From: Lysobacterales bacterium
Lineage (GTDB): Bacteria > Pseudomonadota > Gammaproteobacteria > Xanthomonadales > Rhodanobacteraceae
Reading direction: 5' to 3'
Length of the DNA stretch: 64,000 nt
Assembly (NCBI GenBank): GCA_016721015.1
Contig: JADKJL010000001.1
Location: forward strand, 620,001-684,000
Part shown: positions 47,634 to 56,769 of the stretch, piece after piece
Position numbering within the stretch: the stretch's first letter is position 1
Layout: every line of letters begins with the position of its first letter
Made by a program: the position numbers and the translations under genes
The notes under the pieces: model-generated
Databases searched by the model: none
What the model was told of the DNA's origin: nothing
Seen by the model: only the letters and a program-made list of their open reading frames with translations

Positions 47634-48743
47634 ATGACTGCTTCGAATGCCCTGCGCAACCTGCTTGAACCGCTTTGCCTGTCGGGAATCGTCACCTGGG
47701 CGGCGGTTGCCAGTGGCATCTTCGGACGCGCGGAAACCGAGCGGAAGCTCCTGGTCGCGATCCTGTTGCTGGCCTTTCTGGCCAGCTTTGTCGGCTGCAT
47801 GTTGTGCGCGGGCTGGCGGCTGTTGCCGCGCCTGCCCCTGATTGCGATCCAGTTGCTGATCGGGCTGCTGATCTGCCTGCTCGACCGCCAGGGGTTCGCC
47901 CCGGTGTTGCTGGTGATCGCGATGGCGCAACTGGCGACGCAATTGCCGGTGCGTTCGTTCAGCGCGGTCATGCTCGTGCTGAATGCCGTGCTCTATCTCA
48001 TCTTCCGCGAGGCTTGGCAGAGCGAAATGGCGCTGACTCTCACCATCGTCTACGCAGGATTCCAGCTTTTCGCCGCGACCACCGCCCTCTACGCGCAACG
48101 CGCCGAGCGCGCACGCGATGAGTTGGCCCTGGTCAATGCGCACCTGCTTGCCACCCATTCCCTGCTCGAGGAAAGTGCGCGCGATGGCGAGCGCCTGCGC
48201 CTGGCGCGCGAGCTGCATGATGTGGCCGGGCACAAGCTGACCGCACTCAAGCTCCAGCTTGCCCTGCTCGCACGCGATCCGGCTGGTGCGCCGCCGGCGG
48301 TGCAAACGGCGGCCGTTCTCGCCGACGAGTTGCTCGGTGACATCCGCGGCGTGGTCGGCCAGATGCGCCAGAACGACGGCCTCGACCTGCGTCGTGCGAT
48401 CGAGGAACTCGCCGCACCGATACCGCGGCCGAAGGTGCATCTCGACATGGCCGAGGACACGCGTGTCGACGATCTGGCCCAGGCCCAGGTTCTGTTGCGC
48501 GTGGCCCAGGAAGGATTGACCAACGCCGCGCGACATTCAGCGGCCGACAATGTCTGGCTGCGTCTCACCCGCGATGGCAATCGCGTGCTGCTCGAGATTC
48601 GTGACGACGGACGCGGCGCAAGAAACCTTCGCGTCGGCAACGGCATCAGCGGCATGTGTGAACGTCTTGACGGCATCGGTGGCGGCATCGAGTTCGACAG
48701 CAGCAAGGGGTTTCGGCTGAACGCCTGGGTGCCGGCCACGTGA
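47634..48743 (+). CDS. Sensor histidine kinase, DesK/HisKA_3 type
   Basis: Membrane kinase of 369 residues. ATG 47634 has GAGGA upstream at 8 bp. Six TM helices fill residues 10-150 (LLVAILLLAFLASFVGCML, LIAIQLLIGLLICLL). A coiled linker leads to the HisKA_3 motif RLARELHDVAGHKLTALKLQL with the acceptor His, and an HATPase_c domain (AQEGLTNAARHS, EIRDDGRGARN, GNGISGMCERL). Family members sense membrane state or cell-envelope signals. The stop overlaps the start of the response regulator gene (GTGA), so both are translationally coupled. Confidence 0.92.
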   Translation: MTASNALRNLLEPLCLSGIVTWAAVASGIFGRAETERKLLVAILLLAFLASFVGCMLCAGWRLLPRLPLIAIQLLIGLLICLLDRQGFAPVLLVIAMAQLATQLPVRSFSAVMLVLNAVLYLIFREAWQSEMALTLTIVYAGFQLFAATTALYAQRAERARDELALVNAHLLATHSLLEESARDGERLRLARELHDVAGHKLTALKLQLALLARDPAGAPPAVQTAAVLADELLGDIRGVVGQMRQNDGLDLRRAIEELAAPIPRPKVHLDMAEDTRVDDLAQAQVLLRVAQEGLTNAARHSAADNVWLRLTRDGNRVLLEIRDDGRGARNLRVGNGISGMCERLDGIGGGIEFDSSKGFRLNAWVPAT

Positions 48744-49378
48744 GTGCTCCGCTTCGGATTGCGCTCGCCGACGACCAGGCACTGGTACGCGCCGGGCTGA
48801 AGGCACTGCTGGAAAGCTTTGGTGATCTCGTCGTCGCCGTTGAAGCGGTCGACGGCAGCGAACTGATCGAGGCGCTGGCCTCGACGCCGGTTGACGTCGT
48901 TCTTTCCGATGTCCGCATGGCCGGCATGTCCGGCCCCGAAGCCGTACGCCGCCTGCGTGCCGCCGGTGACGCGACGCCAGTGATCCTGTTGACCACATTC
49001 GATGACAGCGCCTTGCTGCTCGAAGCCGTTGCCGCCGGTGCGCAGGGCTTCCTGCTCAAGGATGCCGCGCCCGAGGATCTGCACGATGCGATCAGTGCGG
49101 TCGCGCGCGGACAATCCCTCTTGCAACCGGTGTCGACGGATCCTGTGCGTGCGCGGTTCGCCTATCGCGAACAGGAAGCACCGAAAGCCAACTTCAGCGA
49201 ACGCGAGGTCGCAATCCTGCGCTTGCTTGCCGGCGGCTATTCGAACAAGGAGATCGCGCGCTCGATCTTTCTTGCCGAGGGTACGGTGAAGAATTATGTA
49301 TCCGACATCCTCGACAAACTGGAAACCCGCGATCGAACGCGGGCCGTGCTCAAGGCGATCACCCTGCGCATCATCTGA
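48740..49378 (+). CDS. NarL-type response regulator, partner of the DesK-like kinase
   Basis: DNA-binding regulator of 212 residues read from GTG 48740, which overlaps the kinase stop. Receiver: RIALADDQALVR (acidic pocket DD), phospho-Asp in VDVVLSDVRMAG, Thr in VILLTTFDD, Lys in FLLKDAAPEDL. HTH of LuxR type: FSEREVAILRLLAGGYSNKEIARSIF...TVKNYVSDILDKL. Direct coupling with the DesK-like kinase makes it the cognate regulator. Targets are not visible; the neighbouring PAP2-like and membrane genes are candidates. Confidence 0.94.
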   Translation: MSAPLRIALADDQALVRAGLKALLESFGDLVVAVEAVDGSELIEALASTPVDVVLSDVRMAGMSGPEAVRRLRAAGDATPVILLTTFDDSALLLEAVAAGAQGFLLKDAAPEDLHDAISAVARGQSLLQPVSTDPVRARFAYREQEAPKANFSEREVAILRLLAGGYSNKEIARSIFLAEGTVKNYVSDILDKLETRDRTRAVLKAITLRII

Positions 49379-49571
49379 TCCGGCTGTTGCGGATTCGTCC
49401 ACACAGGCGACAATGCCGCTTTGCCAGAGCGTGCGACCGCCAGATGTCCGATCCATCCCGACCCGGTTCCCGCCGCGCTGCGTTTTTGCGCCGCGGCCCG
49501 AGCGCCATCGGCATCGGTGTGGTCGCGTCGTTCGGGGTCAGGGTCGCGCATCCTCGTCGCTATTTCCCCGC

Positions 49572-50165
49572 ATGAGCCAGCCTCTCGACCCGGGTCAGGG
49601 CACGACCTTGCGGATAGCGCGGCTGATCTCGATTCTCGGCCATCCGATGCTGGTCATGCCGCTGGCGGCCTGGCTGGCGACCCGGGCCAAGGGCAGTGAC
49701 GGCCCGACGACGCTGATCCTGCTCTCGGCCATCGTTGGCGTCGGCTTGATCGTTTTTTCATTCACTGTGATCCAGGTGCGCGGCGGTCGCTGGCAGCATG
49801 TCGATGCGAGTGCGACGAGCGAGCGGCATGCACTGAACGTCTTCCTGCTCGGCTTGTTTGTCGCCACTGCCGCGCTCGCCGCATGGTATTTCGGCTCTTC
49901 GCCAGCAACCCTCGCCGTGCTGCTTGCGGCCGCCATCATTCTGCTTGCCCTGCTCATCTCGCCGTGGTGCAAACTGTCCCTGCATGTCGCGTTCGGCTGT
50001 TTTGCCATCTTCGTTCCGGGTAGCCTGACGGTCGGTGTGGGGCTTGCCGTTCTGGTCATCGCGGTTGCATGGTCGCGGTTGATCCTCGGTCGGCACGAGC
50101 TGACCGACATCTTCGCTGGCATGCTGGCAGGGCTCGCGGCCGGCGCCGCTTTTCAATTCTTTTGA
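49572..50165 (+). CDS. PAP2-superfamily-like membrane protein
   Basis: Inner-membrane protein of 197 residues with about six TM helices. The final block SRLILGRHELTDIFAGMLAGL matches the third PAP2 phosphatase motif (SRxxLGxHxxxDVxxG), and the segment KLSLHVAFGCFAIF could be the central SGH-like region, with a His but an atypical Ser-Leu-His order. The RGGRWQHVDASATSERH loop is not the usual KxxxxxxRP motif, so the first phosphatase motif is weak or lost. Lipid phosphatase activity is therefore uncertain. ATG 49572 (MSQPLDPG) is the best start. Confidence 0.72.
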   Translation: MSQPLDPGQGTTLRIARLISILGHPMLVMPLAAWLATRAKGSDGPTTLILLSAIVGVGLIVFSFTVIQVRGGRWQHVDASATSERHALNVFLLGLFVATAALAAWYFGSSPATLAVLLAAAIILLALLISPWCKLSLHVAFGCFAIFVPGSLTVGVGLAVLVIAVAWSRLILGRHELTDIFAGMLAGLAAGAAFQFF

Positions 50166-50190
50166 CTCACCCAGTTCCGGAATATTGCGC

Positions 50191-50910
50191 ATGACCGACG
50201 ATTTCATCGAGATCTACGAGCAGGCGATCAGCACGCAGGATTGCCGGGCACTGATCGGCCAATACGAAGGTTCGGGCAAGGCCGTGCGCGGGCGAACCGG
50301 CGGTGGCCTCAACACCGCGCTCAAGGACAGTTGGGACATCTGCATCAGCGACCATGCCGAATGGGCGAATGCGACCAACCTGTTGAATACGGTGATGATG
50401 GGTGCGCTGATGCGCTACGTACGCAAGTATCCGCATGCCGTGCTGGCGCCGTTGTCATTGCAGATGCCCGATCCGGCCAGCGGAAAGCTGGTGTCGCTCG
50501 ATGCGCAGGGGATTCGGGACTTGCCGGATCAGCGCCTGCAGAACCTGCTGGTCAAGGTGCTCAGACCAGGCACGATCAATATCCAGAAATACATTGCCAA
50601 TCAGGGCGGGTACCCTTATTGGCATTGCGAGCTGTATCCGAAGGTGGGCGACGGCAATGCTGAAACCCTGCATCGCGTGTTGCTGTGGACGGCTTACCTG
50701 AATGAGGGTTTCGCCGAGGGCGAAACCGAGTTCCTCTATCAGCAACGCAAGGTCGTGCCACAGACCGGAGCCATGCTGATCGCGCCGGCCGGGTTCACGC
50801 ATACCCATCGCGGAAACATGCCGAAAGGTGGCGACAAATACATCGCGACTTCGTGGATCCTGTTCCAGCGTGCTGAAGTGCTTTTCGCCACGCCGCCTCC
50901 CGCCCGCTGA
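50191..50910 (+). CDS. 2OG-Fe(II) oxygenase
   Basis: Cytosolic protein of 239 residues. Iron ligands of a 2-oxoglutarate/Fe(II) dioxygenase are visible: YWHCELYP gives the H-x-E/D pair and THTHRGNMPKGGDKY the distal His with an Arg five residues later or Lys nearby for 2OG. The double-stranded beta-helix strands include VLLWTAYLNEGFAEGETEFLY and GAMLIAPAGF. Similar uncharacterised proteins hydroxylate protein or small-molecule substrates. ATG 50191 is preferred to a TTG 6 bp upstream. It lies 25 bp after the PAP2-like gene, probably cotranscribed. Confidence 0.82.
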   Translation: MTDDFIEIYEQAISTQDCRALIGQYEGSGKAVRGRTGGGLNTALKDSWDICISDHAEWANATNLLNTVMMGALMRYVRKYPHAVLAPLSLQMPDPASGKLVSLDAQGIRDLPDQRLQNLLVKVLRPGTINIQKYIANQGGYPYWHCELYPKVGDGNAETLHRVLLWTAYLNEGFAEGETEFLYQQRKVVPQTGAMLIAPAGFTHTHRGNMPKGGDKYIATSWILFQRAEVLFATPPPAR

Positions 50911-50916
50911 GCGGTC

Positions 50917-52470
50917 TCAGGGTCGCGATTTCCGGGTCGCGTCGAGTTCTTCGCGCACGCTGCGCAGCAGCTGATTCACTGAAACCGGCTTTTCTACGAA
51001 GCGGATCCGCTCGACGGGAGGCAAGCCGTCGCGGTCGACCGGTTTGTCGGATCGCACAAGCAGGATCAGCGGACCGCGATAGTCGCGATCGAGCAGGGCG
51101 GCGATGGTTTCCACTCCGCTCATCAGGTTGAGGTCGGCATCCATGACCACGATAGCCGGCGTGCCGAGTTCGTCGATCTTCTGCATCGCGTGCGCGCCAC
51201 TGCCGGCCGTGGTCACCTCGTAGCCGTTCAATTCCAGCGCGTCCGAAAGCATGGTCTGCTTGCCGAGCTTTTCGACCACCACCAGCACACGTTCGCTGCG
51301 GCCGCCGACGATCGGCGCCGCGTTGTCCTCGCTGCTCTCGGCGCCTTCAAGAGGCAGGTAGATTTCGAAGGTCGTACCCTTGCTGGATTCGCTGAGCACG
51401 CGCACGTATCCACGATGATTGCCGACGATGCGCTTGCAGGAAACCAGGCCGAGACCGGTACCGGTTTGCTTGGTCGTGAAGAACGGACGGAACAGGTTGC
51501 CGCGCACTTCGTCCGGCATGCCGATGCCGGTATCGCTGACCAGCAGCTTGAGATAGGCACCGGGGGATTGCTGCTCATCGTCGGCGAAGAAGTCGGGCCC
51601 GATCGTCGCCGGCTCGGCGGACAGACGCAAGGTGCCACCCTCGGGCATGGCTTGCAGGGCGTTCAGGCACAGGTTGAGCAGGCATTGCTGCAACTCGGTA
51701 TGGTTGCCTTCGATGGCGAGGTCGGCAGCGGGTTTTTCGATGACCATTTCGATGTTGCGTGGCACGCTGCCGCGCAACAACATGAGCAGGGCATCGAACA
51801 AGGCAGCGAGCTTGACCCGCTCGGTCTCGACCTTGGCGCCGCGCGCGAATGACAACATCGAGGCGACCATTTCCAGGCCGCGCTTGGCGCAATCGCCGAC
51901 CAGCGCACCATGCTTGCGCAACACCTCGTCGTCGTTGTCCAGCATCGCCTCGGCGGTCAGCAACAGGGGCTGCAGGATATTGCGCAGATCATGGCTGAGT
52001 CCGCCGGCGAGCAGGGCCAGGCTCTCGAAACGTTGCGCGCGCATCAACTCGTTCTCCGAGTGCTCGCGCGCCTTTTCCGCATTCGCTTCATCGACCGCGC
52101 GGGTGACGGCCGAGGACAGGCGGGCAAGGCTGTCCTTGAGCAGGTAGTCGGTCGCGCCGGAACGCAGGGCCTTGACCGCCGCCTCTTCCCCCATCGTCCC
52201 GGAAACGAAAATGAAGGGAATCAGCGCTGATCCCTCGCGCAGTATCTCCAATGCCCGATAACCGTTGAAGCTGGGCATGCTCAAATCCGATATCACGATG
52301 TGCGGATCGAAGCTGTCCAAAGCCTGCCGATAGCCCGCTTCGGTATCCACGACGCGCGGGTCGACTTCGATGCCTTCGCCACGCAGCGCGTCAATCAGCA
52401 GCTCCGCATCGTTGGCATCATCCTCGACCAGAAGTACCCGCAGCAGTTCGACCGGCCCCTTGCTGGACAT
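50917..52470 (-). CDS. Hybrid sensor: receiver-histidine kinase-receiver
   Basis: Soluble hybrid protein of 517 residues. An N-terminal receiver (LLVEDDANDAELL, phospho-Asp in HIVISDLSMPS, Lys in YLLKDSL) is followed by a HisKA region (AGGLSHDLRNILQPLL with acceptor His), HATPase_c (QQCLLNLCLNALQAM, VSDTGIGMPDE, TGTGLGLVSCKRI) and a C-terminal receiver (VLVVVEKLG, Asp in AIVVMDADLNLM). The second receiver has VEKLG where the acidic pocket normally has two acidic residues, so it may be degenerate. It starts 4 bp after the stop of a single-domain regulator, last in a three-gene operon. Confidence 0.93.
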   Translation of the reverse strand: MSSKGPVELLRVLLVEDDANDAELLIDALRGEGIEVDPRVVDTEAGYRQALDSFDPHIVISDLSMPSFNGYRALEILREGSALIPFIFVSGTMGEEAAVKALRSGATDYLLKDSLARLSSAVTRAVDEANAEKAREHSENELMRAQRFESLALLAGGLSHDLRNILQPLLLTAEAMLDNDDEVLRKHGALVGDCAKRGLEMVASMLSFARGAKVETERVKLAALFDALLMLLRGSVPRNIEMVIEKPAADLAIEGNHTELQQCLLNLCLNALQAMPEGGTLRLSAEPATIGPDFFADDEQQSPGAYLKLLVSDTGIGMPDEVRGNLFRPFFTTKQTGTGLGLVSCKRIVGNHRGYVRVLSESSKGTTFEIYLPLEGAESSEDNAAPIVGGRSERVLVVVEKLGKQTMLSDALELNGYEVTTAGSGAHAMQKIDELGTPAIVVMDADLNLMSGVETIAALLDRDYRGPLILLVRSDKPVDRDGLPPVERIRFVEKPVSVNQLLRSVREELDATRKSRP

Positions 52471-52474
52471 GGGA

Positions 52475-52915
52475 TTATTCCTGGGGAAACTCGTTCAGCA
52501 CGGCCCAGAACTGTCCGAGCGTCTGCACGGCCGAGAAGAACTGGCTGACATCGACTGGCTTGACCACATAGGCGTTGACGCCCAGATTCCAGCTGTGCAC
52601 GAGATCGCTCTCCTCGCGCGAGGAGGACAGGATCACCACCGGCACGCGCTTCAGATGCTCGGCGCTGCGCATTTGCTTGAGCACTTCCAGGCCATCCAGT
52701 CGCGGCATCTTGATGTCGAGCAGAACCACCGCCGGATTGCCCTTGCCGCGCCCCGAAAACGATCCCCGGCACAGCAGGTAATCGAGCGCCTCGACTCCAT
52801 CTTCGACGTGCACGACCGGATTGGCGAGCTTGGCCTCGCGCAAGGCGTCCATGGCCATTTCGGCATCCGCCGCGCTGTCTTCTGCGAGCAGGATGGTGCG
52901 GATCTCACGATTCAT
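52475..52915 (-). CDS. Single-domain response regulator (Rcp1-like)
   Basis: Receiver-only protein of 146 residues. TILLAEDSAADAEM has the acidic pocket, VVLLDIKMPRLDG the phospho-Asp, VVILSSSREESD the conserved Ser and AYVVKPVDVSQF the Lys-Pro. The insertion RGSFSGRGKGNP between strand beta-3 elements is typical of the Rcp1-like type that pairs with phytochrome or PAS kinases. ATG 52915 overlaps the upstream kinase stop by 11 bp. It likely shuttles phosphate between the PAS kinase upstream and the hybrid protein downstream. Confidence 0.93.
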   Translation of the reverse strand: MNREIRTILLAEDSAADAEMAMDALREAKLANPVVHVEDGVEALDYLLCRGSFSGRGKGNPAVVLLDIKMPRLDGLEVLKQMRSAEHLKRVPVVILSSSREESDLVHSWNLGVNAYVVKPVDVSQFFSAVQTLGQFWAVLNEFPQE

Positions 52916-54734
52916 GGGGTGCCTCGACTGGATAAGTTGGACCGATTGTTCCGGGCAGTGTAAAGAAAATGGTGGTGCCCTTGTCGGTCTCGGCTTCGGC
53001 CCAGGTGCGGCCACCGTGGCGACTGATGACCCGGCGCACATTGGCCAGGCCGATGCCGGTGCCGGGAAACTCGCTGGCCTTGTGCAGGCGCTGGAAAACG
53101 CCAAACAGCTTGCCGGCATAGGCCATGTCGAAGCCGGTGCCGTTGTCGCGCACGAAGAACACGATTTCCGCCGTGGTCGAAGGCGCCAATCCGATTTCGA
53201 TCTCGGCGCGCTGCCGACGTGAGGTGTATTTGATCGCGTTCGAGATCAGATTCTGCCAGACCCGGCGCAGCATCGCGCGGTCGCCCATGACCACTGGCAA
53301 TTGTGCAATCTGCCAGTCGATAGCGCGTCCTTCGATATTCGACTGCAGCATGGCGATCACGTCGGTGACAAGCGCATTCATGTTGACCGGCTCCAGGCGA
53401 AATGCGCTGCGCCCCAATCGCGAATATTCCAGCAGGTCTTCGATCAGGGAGGACATCCGCCGCGCGGAATCGCTGATCACGCCGAGATAGTGGTGGGCCT
53501 TGTCATCGGCGGCGGATCCGATATGCGCACCGAGCTTGTCGGAAAAGCCGGCGATATGCCGCAGCGGCGCGCGCAGGTCGTGCGAGACCGAGTAGCTGAA
53601 TGACTCCAGCTCGCGATTCACTTCGGAAAACTGTTCGACCTTCTTTTCCAGATCCTCGTTGAGCTCCTGGATGCGCTGCTCGTAGCGCTTGCGTGCGGTG
53701 ACGTCGGTGACCGTCAGCAGGATGCCGGGGTGATCGCCGAGTTCGGCATCGTCGGACAACTCCATACGCCGGGCGTTGACCAGCACGATGCGCTCGATGC
53801 CGTCGGCACTGCGATGGGCGAGCTCGTAGTCCCACAGTTCACGTCCGCGTGCGCCGACATCCAGCAGTCGCTGGTGCAATTCAGGCCCTTCCCACGAGCC
53901 TTCGCCGAGTTCCTCCAGCGCCACCTCGCGATTCACTGCCTCCGGCTTGCCATAGAACTCGCCAAAGGCCTGATTGGTCATCAGCACGCGCAGGTTCTGA
54001 TCGAGCACCGCGATCGGTTCGCGCAGGCTTTGCACGATGATCCGTGAGCGCTCGACAGCGAGGCGGGCGCGCGATTCGGCCTTGCGTCGCCGGCTGGCCT
54101 GGCGCTCGGAAATGAACATGACCGAGGCGAGCAGGAGCAATTGCGCGACCAGCGCGCCGGTCATGGCCCAACGACTGCTTCGCGTCAGATTGGCCAGACG
54201 CATGCTGCGTTGCCTGTACAGCTCGTCCTCGAAAGCGAGAATCTGGCTCGCGTACTCGCGCGAGCCAAACAAGTCGGCGGCTTGGCGAATCTTTTGGGCC
54301 GCCGCATCGAAATTCTTCGCGGCCAGATCCTGCATCGCTTCGTCATAAAGCTTGAGCCGCCCCTTGACCACGACGCCAAGCGCACCAATCCGGTTCTGTT
54401 GTTCGACATTGTCCTTGGTTGCCTCGGACAGCTCGGCGAACAGCGGCTCAATCTCGCTGCGGGTGGTCTGGTAGTCCGGTCGGCCGATTGAGCGCGGTAC
54501 AGCGGCGAAACGCGAGACCACCGTGTTTTCGGTCTCAATCAAGGCCAGACGCAACGCATGGAACTTTTCCTTGACCTGGGCCGAATGCACGACCCAGGCC
54601 GAGGCCTCCATCATCGCGTCCGCGTTGTTGCGGATGACCGCATAGGGCAGGGCCACGCAAAGCAGCACGGCAACCGCCAGCAGGACGATCCTGATGCGAT
54701 ACTCGAACTCGGGGGTCCAATCGGGCCAGCGCAT
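52905..54734 (-). CDS. PAS-containing membrane sensor histidine kinase
   Basis: Sensor kinase of 609 residues. ATG 54734 has GGAG at a 5-bp spacing. A first TM helix (IVLLAVAVLLCVALPYAVI) is followed by a periplasmic CHASE3-like helical domain of about 150 residues and a second TM helix (MTGALVAQLLLLASVMFI). Cytoplasmic parts are a PAS domain (REPIAVLDQNLRVLMTNQAF ... TVTDVTARKRYE), a coiled coil, HisKA SVSHDLRAPLRHIAGFS with acceptor His, and HATPase_c (VWQNLISNAIKYTS, VRDNGTGFDM, GTGIGLANVRRV). The kinase class with a SFSYSVSHDLRAPL box is the one typically followed by an Rcp1-like regulator, as here. Signal is unknown. Confidence 0.93.
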   Translation of the reverse strand: MRWPDWTPEFEYRIRIVLLAVAVLLCVALPYAVIRNNADAMMEASAWVVHSAQVKEKFHALRLALIETENTVVSRFAAVPRSIGRPDYQTTRSEIEPLFAELSEATKDNVEQQNRIGALGVVVKGRLKLYDEAMQDLAAKNFDAAAQKIRQAADLFGSREYASQILAFEDELYRQRSMRLANLTRSSRWAMTGALVAQLLLLASVMFISERQASRRRKAESRARLAVERSRIIVQSLREPIAVLDQNLRVLMTNQAFGEFYGKPEAVNREVALEELGEGSWEGPELHQRLLDVGARGRELWDYELAHRSADGIERIVLVNARRMELSDDAELGDHPGILLTVTDVTARKRYEQRIQELNEDLEKKVEQFSEVNRELESFSYSVSHDLRAPLRHIAGFSDKLGAHIGSAADDKAHHYLGVISDSARRMSSLIEDLLEYSRLGRSAFRLEPVNMNALVTDVIAMLQSNIEGRAIDWQIAQLPVVMGDRAMLRRVWQNLISNAIKYTSRRQRAEIEIGLAPSTTAEIVFFVRDNGTGFDMAYAGKLFGVFQRLHKASEFPGTGIGLANVRRVISRHGGRTWAEAETDKGTTIFFTLPGTIGPTYPVEAPHES

Positions 54735-54855
54735 TGAATCTCCGGGTAGGATGGGCTGTTGCTTGAGGCGGCGCAAAGCGCGCTGTCCTGGGTCAGATTC
54801 GAGGAGCGCGCGGCGGATTGGCAAGCATACGTTACCGGGCGAACAGGGTGCAGCT

Positions 54856-55662
54856 ATGGAATCTTCAAGACGCGTGTTGATTACCGGGGCCGGCAGTGGG
54901 CTTGGGCGGGCCCTGGCCTTTCGCTATGCCGAGGCGGGATGGCGTGTCGCCTGCGCCGACATCCGACTTGATCGGGCCGAGGAAACGGTCGCCTTGATCA
55001 CCGGTTTCGGCATTGGCGCGATGGCCCTCAGGGTCGACGTCGGCGACGATGATTCGTTCGAGGAATTGCGCGACATGGTGCTCGCCGCGTGGGACGGGGT
55101 CGACCTGGTCATCAACAATGCCGGCGTCAGCGCCGGTGGCTCGGTGCTCAATGCGTCGATGGACGATTGGCATTGGATGCTCAATATCAATTTGCTCGGC
55201 GTGGTGCGCGGCTGCCGCATGTTCGGCCCGGTGCTGATCGAGCAGGGCGGCGGCCATATTGTGAACATCGCCTCTTTCGCAGCCCTCGCTGGCGGGCCCG
55301 GCATGGCCACCTATGCAACGGCCAAGGCTGGGGTGGTCACGGTTTCGGAAGGGCTTCGCGCCGACCTCGATGGCAGCAACGTGAAAGTGTCGGTGGTTTG
55401 CCCGAGTTTTTTCCAGACCAACCTGCTCGAAGGATTCCGCGCACCCGACAGCAGCTCGCTCAAGATGGCGACCGCGCTGATGCGTGGCGCGAAGGAAAGT
55501 GCCGCCGATATCGCCGAGGCGATCTACAAGGGTGTCGAGCGCGGCGAGTTCCTGATTCTGCCGAGCGCCGTCGTGCGCAAGGGTTGGCGGCTCAAGCGCT
55601 GGTTCCCGGAATTCTATTTCCGCAAGTTGATGCAGTTGGTTCGTGCACGGGGAGCTGATTGA
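54856..55662 (+). CDS. Short-chain dehydrogenase/reductase (SDR)
   Basis: NAD(P)-dependent oxidoreductase of 268 residues. The cofactor motif is TGAGSGLGR, the stabilising motif NNAG, the catalytic Ser lies in IVNIASFAALAG and the Tyr/Lys pair in YATAKAG (YxxxK). After the active site come VSVVCPSFFQTNL and a C-terminal basic helix (RKGWRLKRWFPEFYF) that may touch membrane. Relatives act on lipid or steroid-like alcohols, but the substrate is unknown. The stop overlaps the ATG of the saccharopine-type reductase gene (TGATG), implying a shared job. It diverges from the kinase operon. Confidence 0.93.
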   Translation: MESSRRVLITGAGSGLGRALAFRYAEAGWRVACADIRLDRAEETVALITGFGIGAMALRVDVGDDDSFEELRDMVLAAWDGVDLVINNAGVSAGGSVLNASMDDWHWMLNINLLGVVRGCRMFGPVLIEQGGGHIVNIASFAALAGGPGMATYATAKAGVVTVSEGLRADLDGSNVKVSVVCPSFFQTNLLEGFRAPDSSSLKMATALMRGAKESAADIAEAIYKGVERGEFLILPSAVVRKGWRLKRWFPEFYFRKLMQLVRARGAD

Positions 55663-56762
55663 TGGATCCGCTGATGATCTACGGGGCGAACGGTTATACC
55701 GGCAAGTTGATTGCCGCCGAGGCGGTCAAGCGCGGACTCAAGCCGGTGTTGGCCGGCCGCAATCGCGATGCACTCGACGCGCTGGCCCTGCCACTCAAGC
55801 TGACCCGGCGCGTGTTCGAGTTGAACGAAGCGCTCGAAATCGACCGTCAACTGGATGGCGTGCGTATTCTGCTCAACTGCGCCGGGCCGTTTTCGCGCAC
55901 TTGCGAACCGTTGCTCGATGCCTGCCTGCGCAAGAAAATCCACTATCTCGACATCACCGGCGAAATCGATGTGTTCGCGCATTGCCATCGCATGCACAAG
56001 CAGGCCCGGTATGCCGGCATCGTGGTCGCGCCGGGTACCGGTTTCGATGTCGTGCCGACCGACTGCCTGGCGGCCATGCTCAAGCAACGGTTGGCTGACG
56101 CGACGCATCTGGTTCTCGCCTTCGAGGCCGGCGGTGGCCCGAGCCCCGGCACGGCGCGGACCAGCGTCGAAAGTCTGGCCAAGGGTGGCCGTGCGCGCAT
56201 CGGTGGCGAGCTGCGCGAGGTGCCGCTGGCCTGGAAGTCGCGCGAGTTCACCCGTCAGGACGGCAGTCACCGATCGGCGATGACGATTCCCTGGGGTGAT
56301 GTCTACACGGCTTTCGTCTCGACCGGTATTCCGAATATCGAAACCTACATGGCGGTTCCGGCCAGGACGATCGCGCGGCTGCGCTGGTTGCGCCATCTGC
56401 GCTGGTTGCTGGCCCTGCCCTTTGTGCAGGGCCAGTTGCAACGCAGGGCGGGGCAAACGCCCGGACCGGATCGGCAACGCCGCGAGACCACGGGTTGCGA
56501 GGTCTGGGGCGAGGCCACCAACGCGAATGGCAAGCAGGTGGCCGCCTCCTTGAAGACACCGAATGGTTACACGCTGACGGTCAGCGCCAGTCTCGGTATC
56601 GTCGAGCAGCTGCTGGCGAATTCCCCAGCCGGCGGCTACTACACGCCGTCCATGCTGATGGGCGCGGACTATGTACTTGGTTTGCCAGGCGTCAGCCTGC
56701 TCGATGCACGCATGCGCCAGGCCGATGGCTTGCTAGAATCCGCGGCCCGTTCCCCGAATTGA
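55662..56762 (+). CDS. Saccharopine dehydrogenase-like NAD(P)-binding protein (trans-acting enoyl-reductase type)
   Basis: Oxidoreductase of 366 residues. ATG 55662 overlaps the SDR stop (TGATG). The Rossmann start is MIYGANGYTGKLIAAEAVKRG with a GxxGxxG motif; LAGRNRDAL, LNCAGPFSR and YLDITGEIDVF are the standard saccharopine-dehydrogenase NADP-binding blocks. VAPGTGFDVVPTDCLA and the C-terminal GYTLTVSASLGIVEQLL fit membrane-associated trans-acting enoyl reductases and lipid-linked relatives, not true lysine metabolism. Coupling with the SDR suggests a two-step lipid or ketone reduction. Confidence 0.9.
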   Translation: MDPLMIYGANGYTGKLIAAEAVKRGLKPVLAGRNRDALDALALPLKLTRRVFELNEALEIDRQLDGVRILLNCAGPFSRTCEPLLDACLRKKIHYLDITGEIDVFAHCHRMHKQARYAGIVVAPGTGFDVVPTDCLAAMLKQRLADATHLVLAFEAGGGPSPGTARTSVESLAKGGRARIGGELREVPLAWKSREFTRQDGSHRSAMTIPWGDVYTAFVSTGIPNIETYMAVPARTIARLRWLRHLRWLLALPFVQGQLQRRAGQTPGPDRQRRETTGCEVWGEATNANGKQVAASLKTPNGYTLTVSASLGIVEQLLANSPAGGYYTPSMLMGADYVLGLPGVSLLDARMRQADGLLESAARSPN

Positions 56763-56769
56763 ATCCTGC

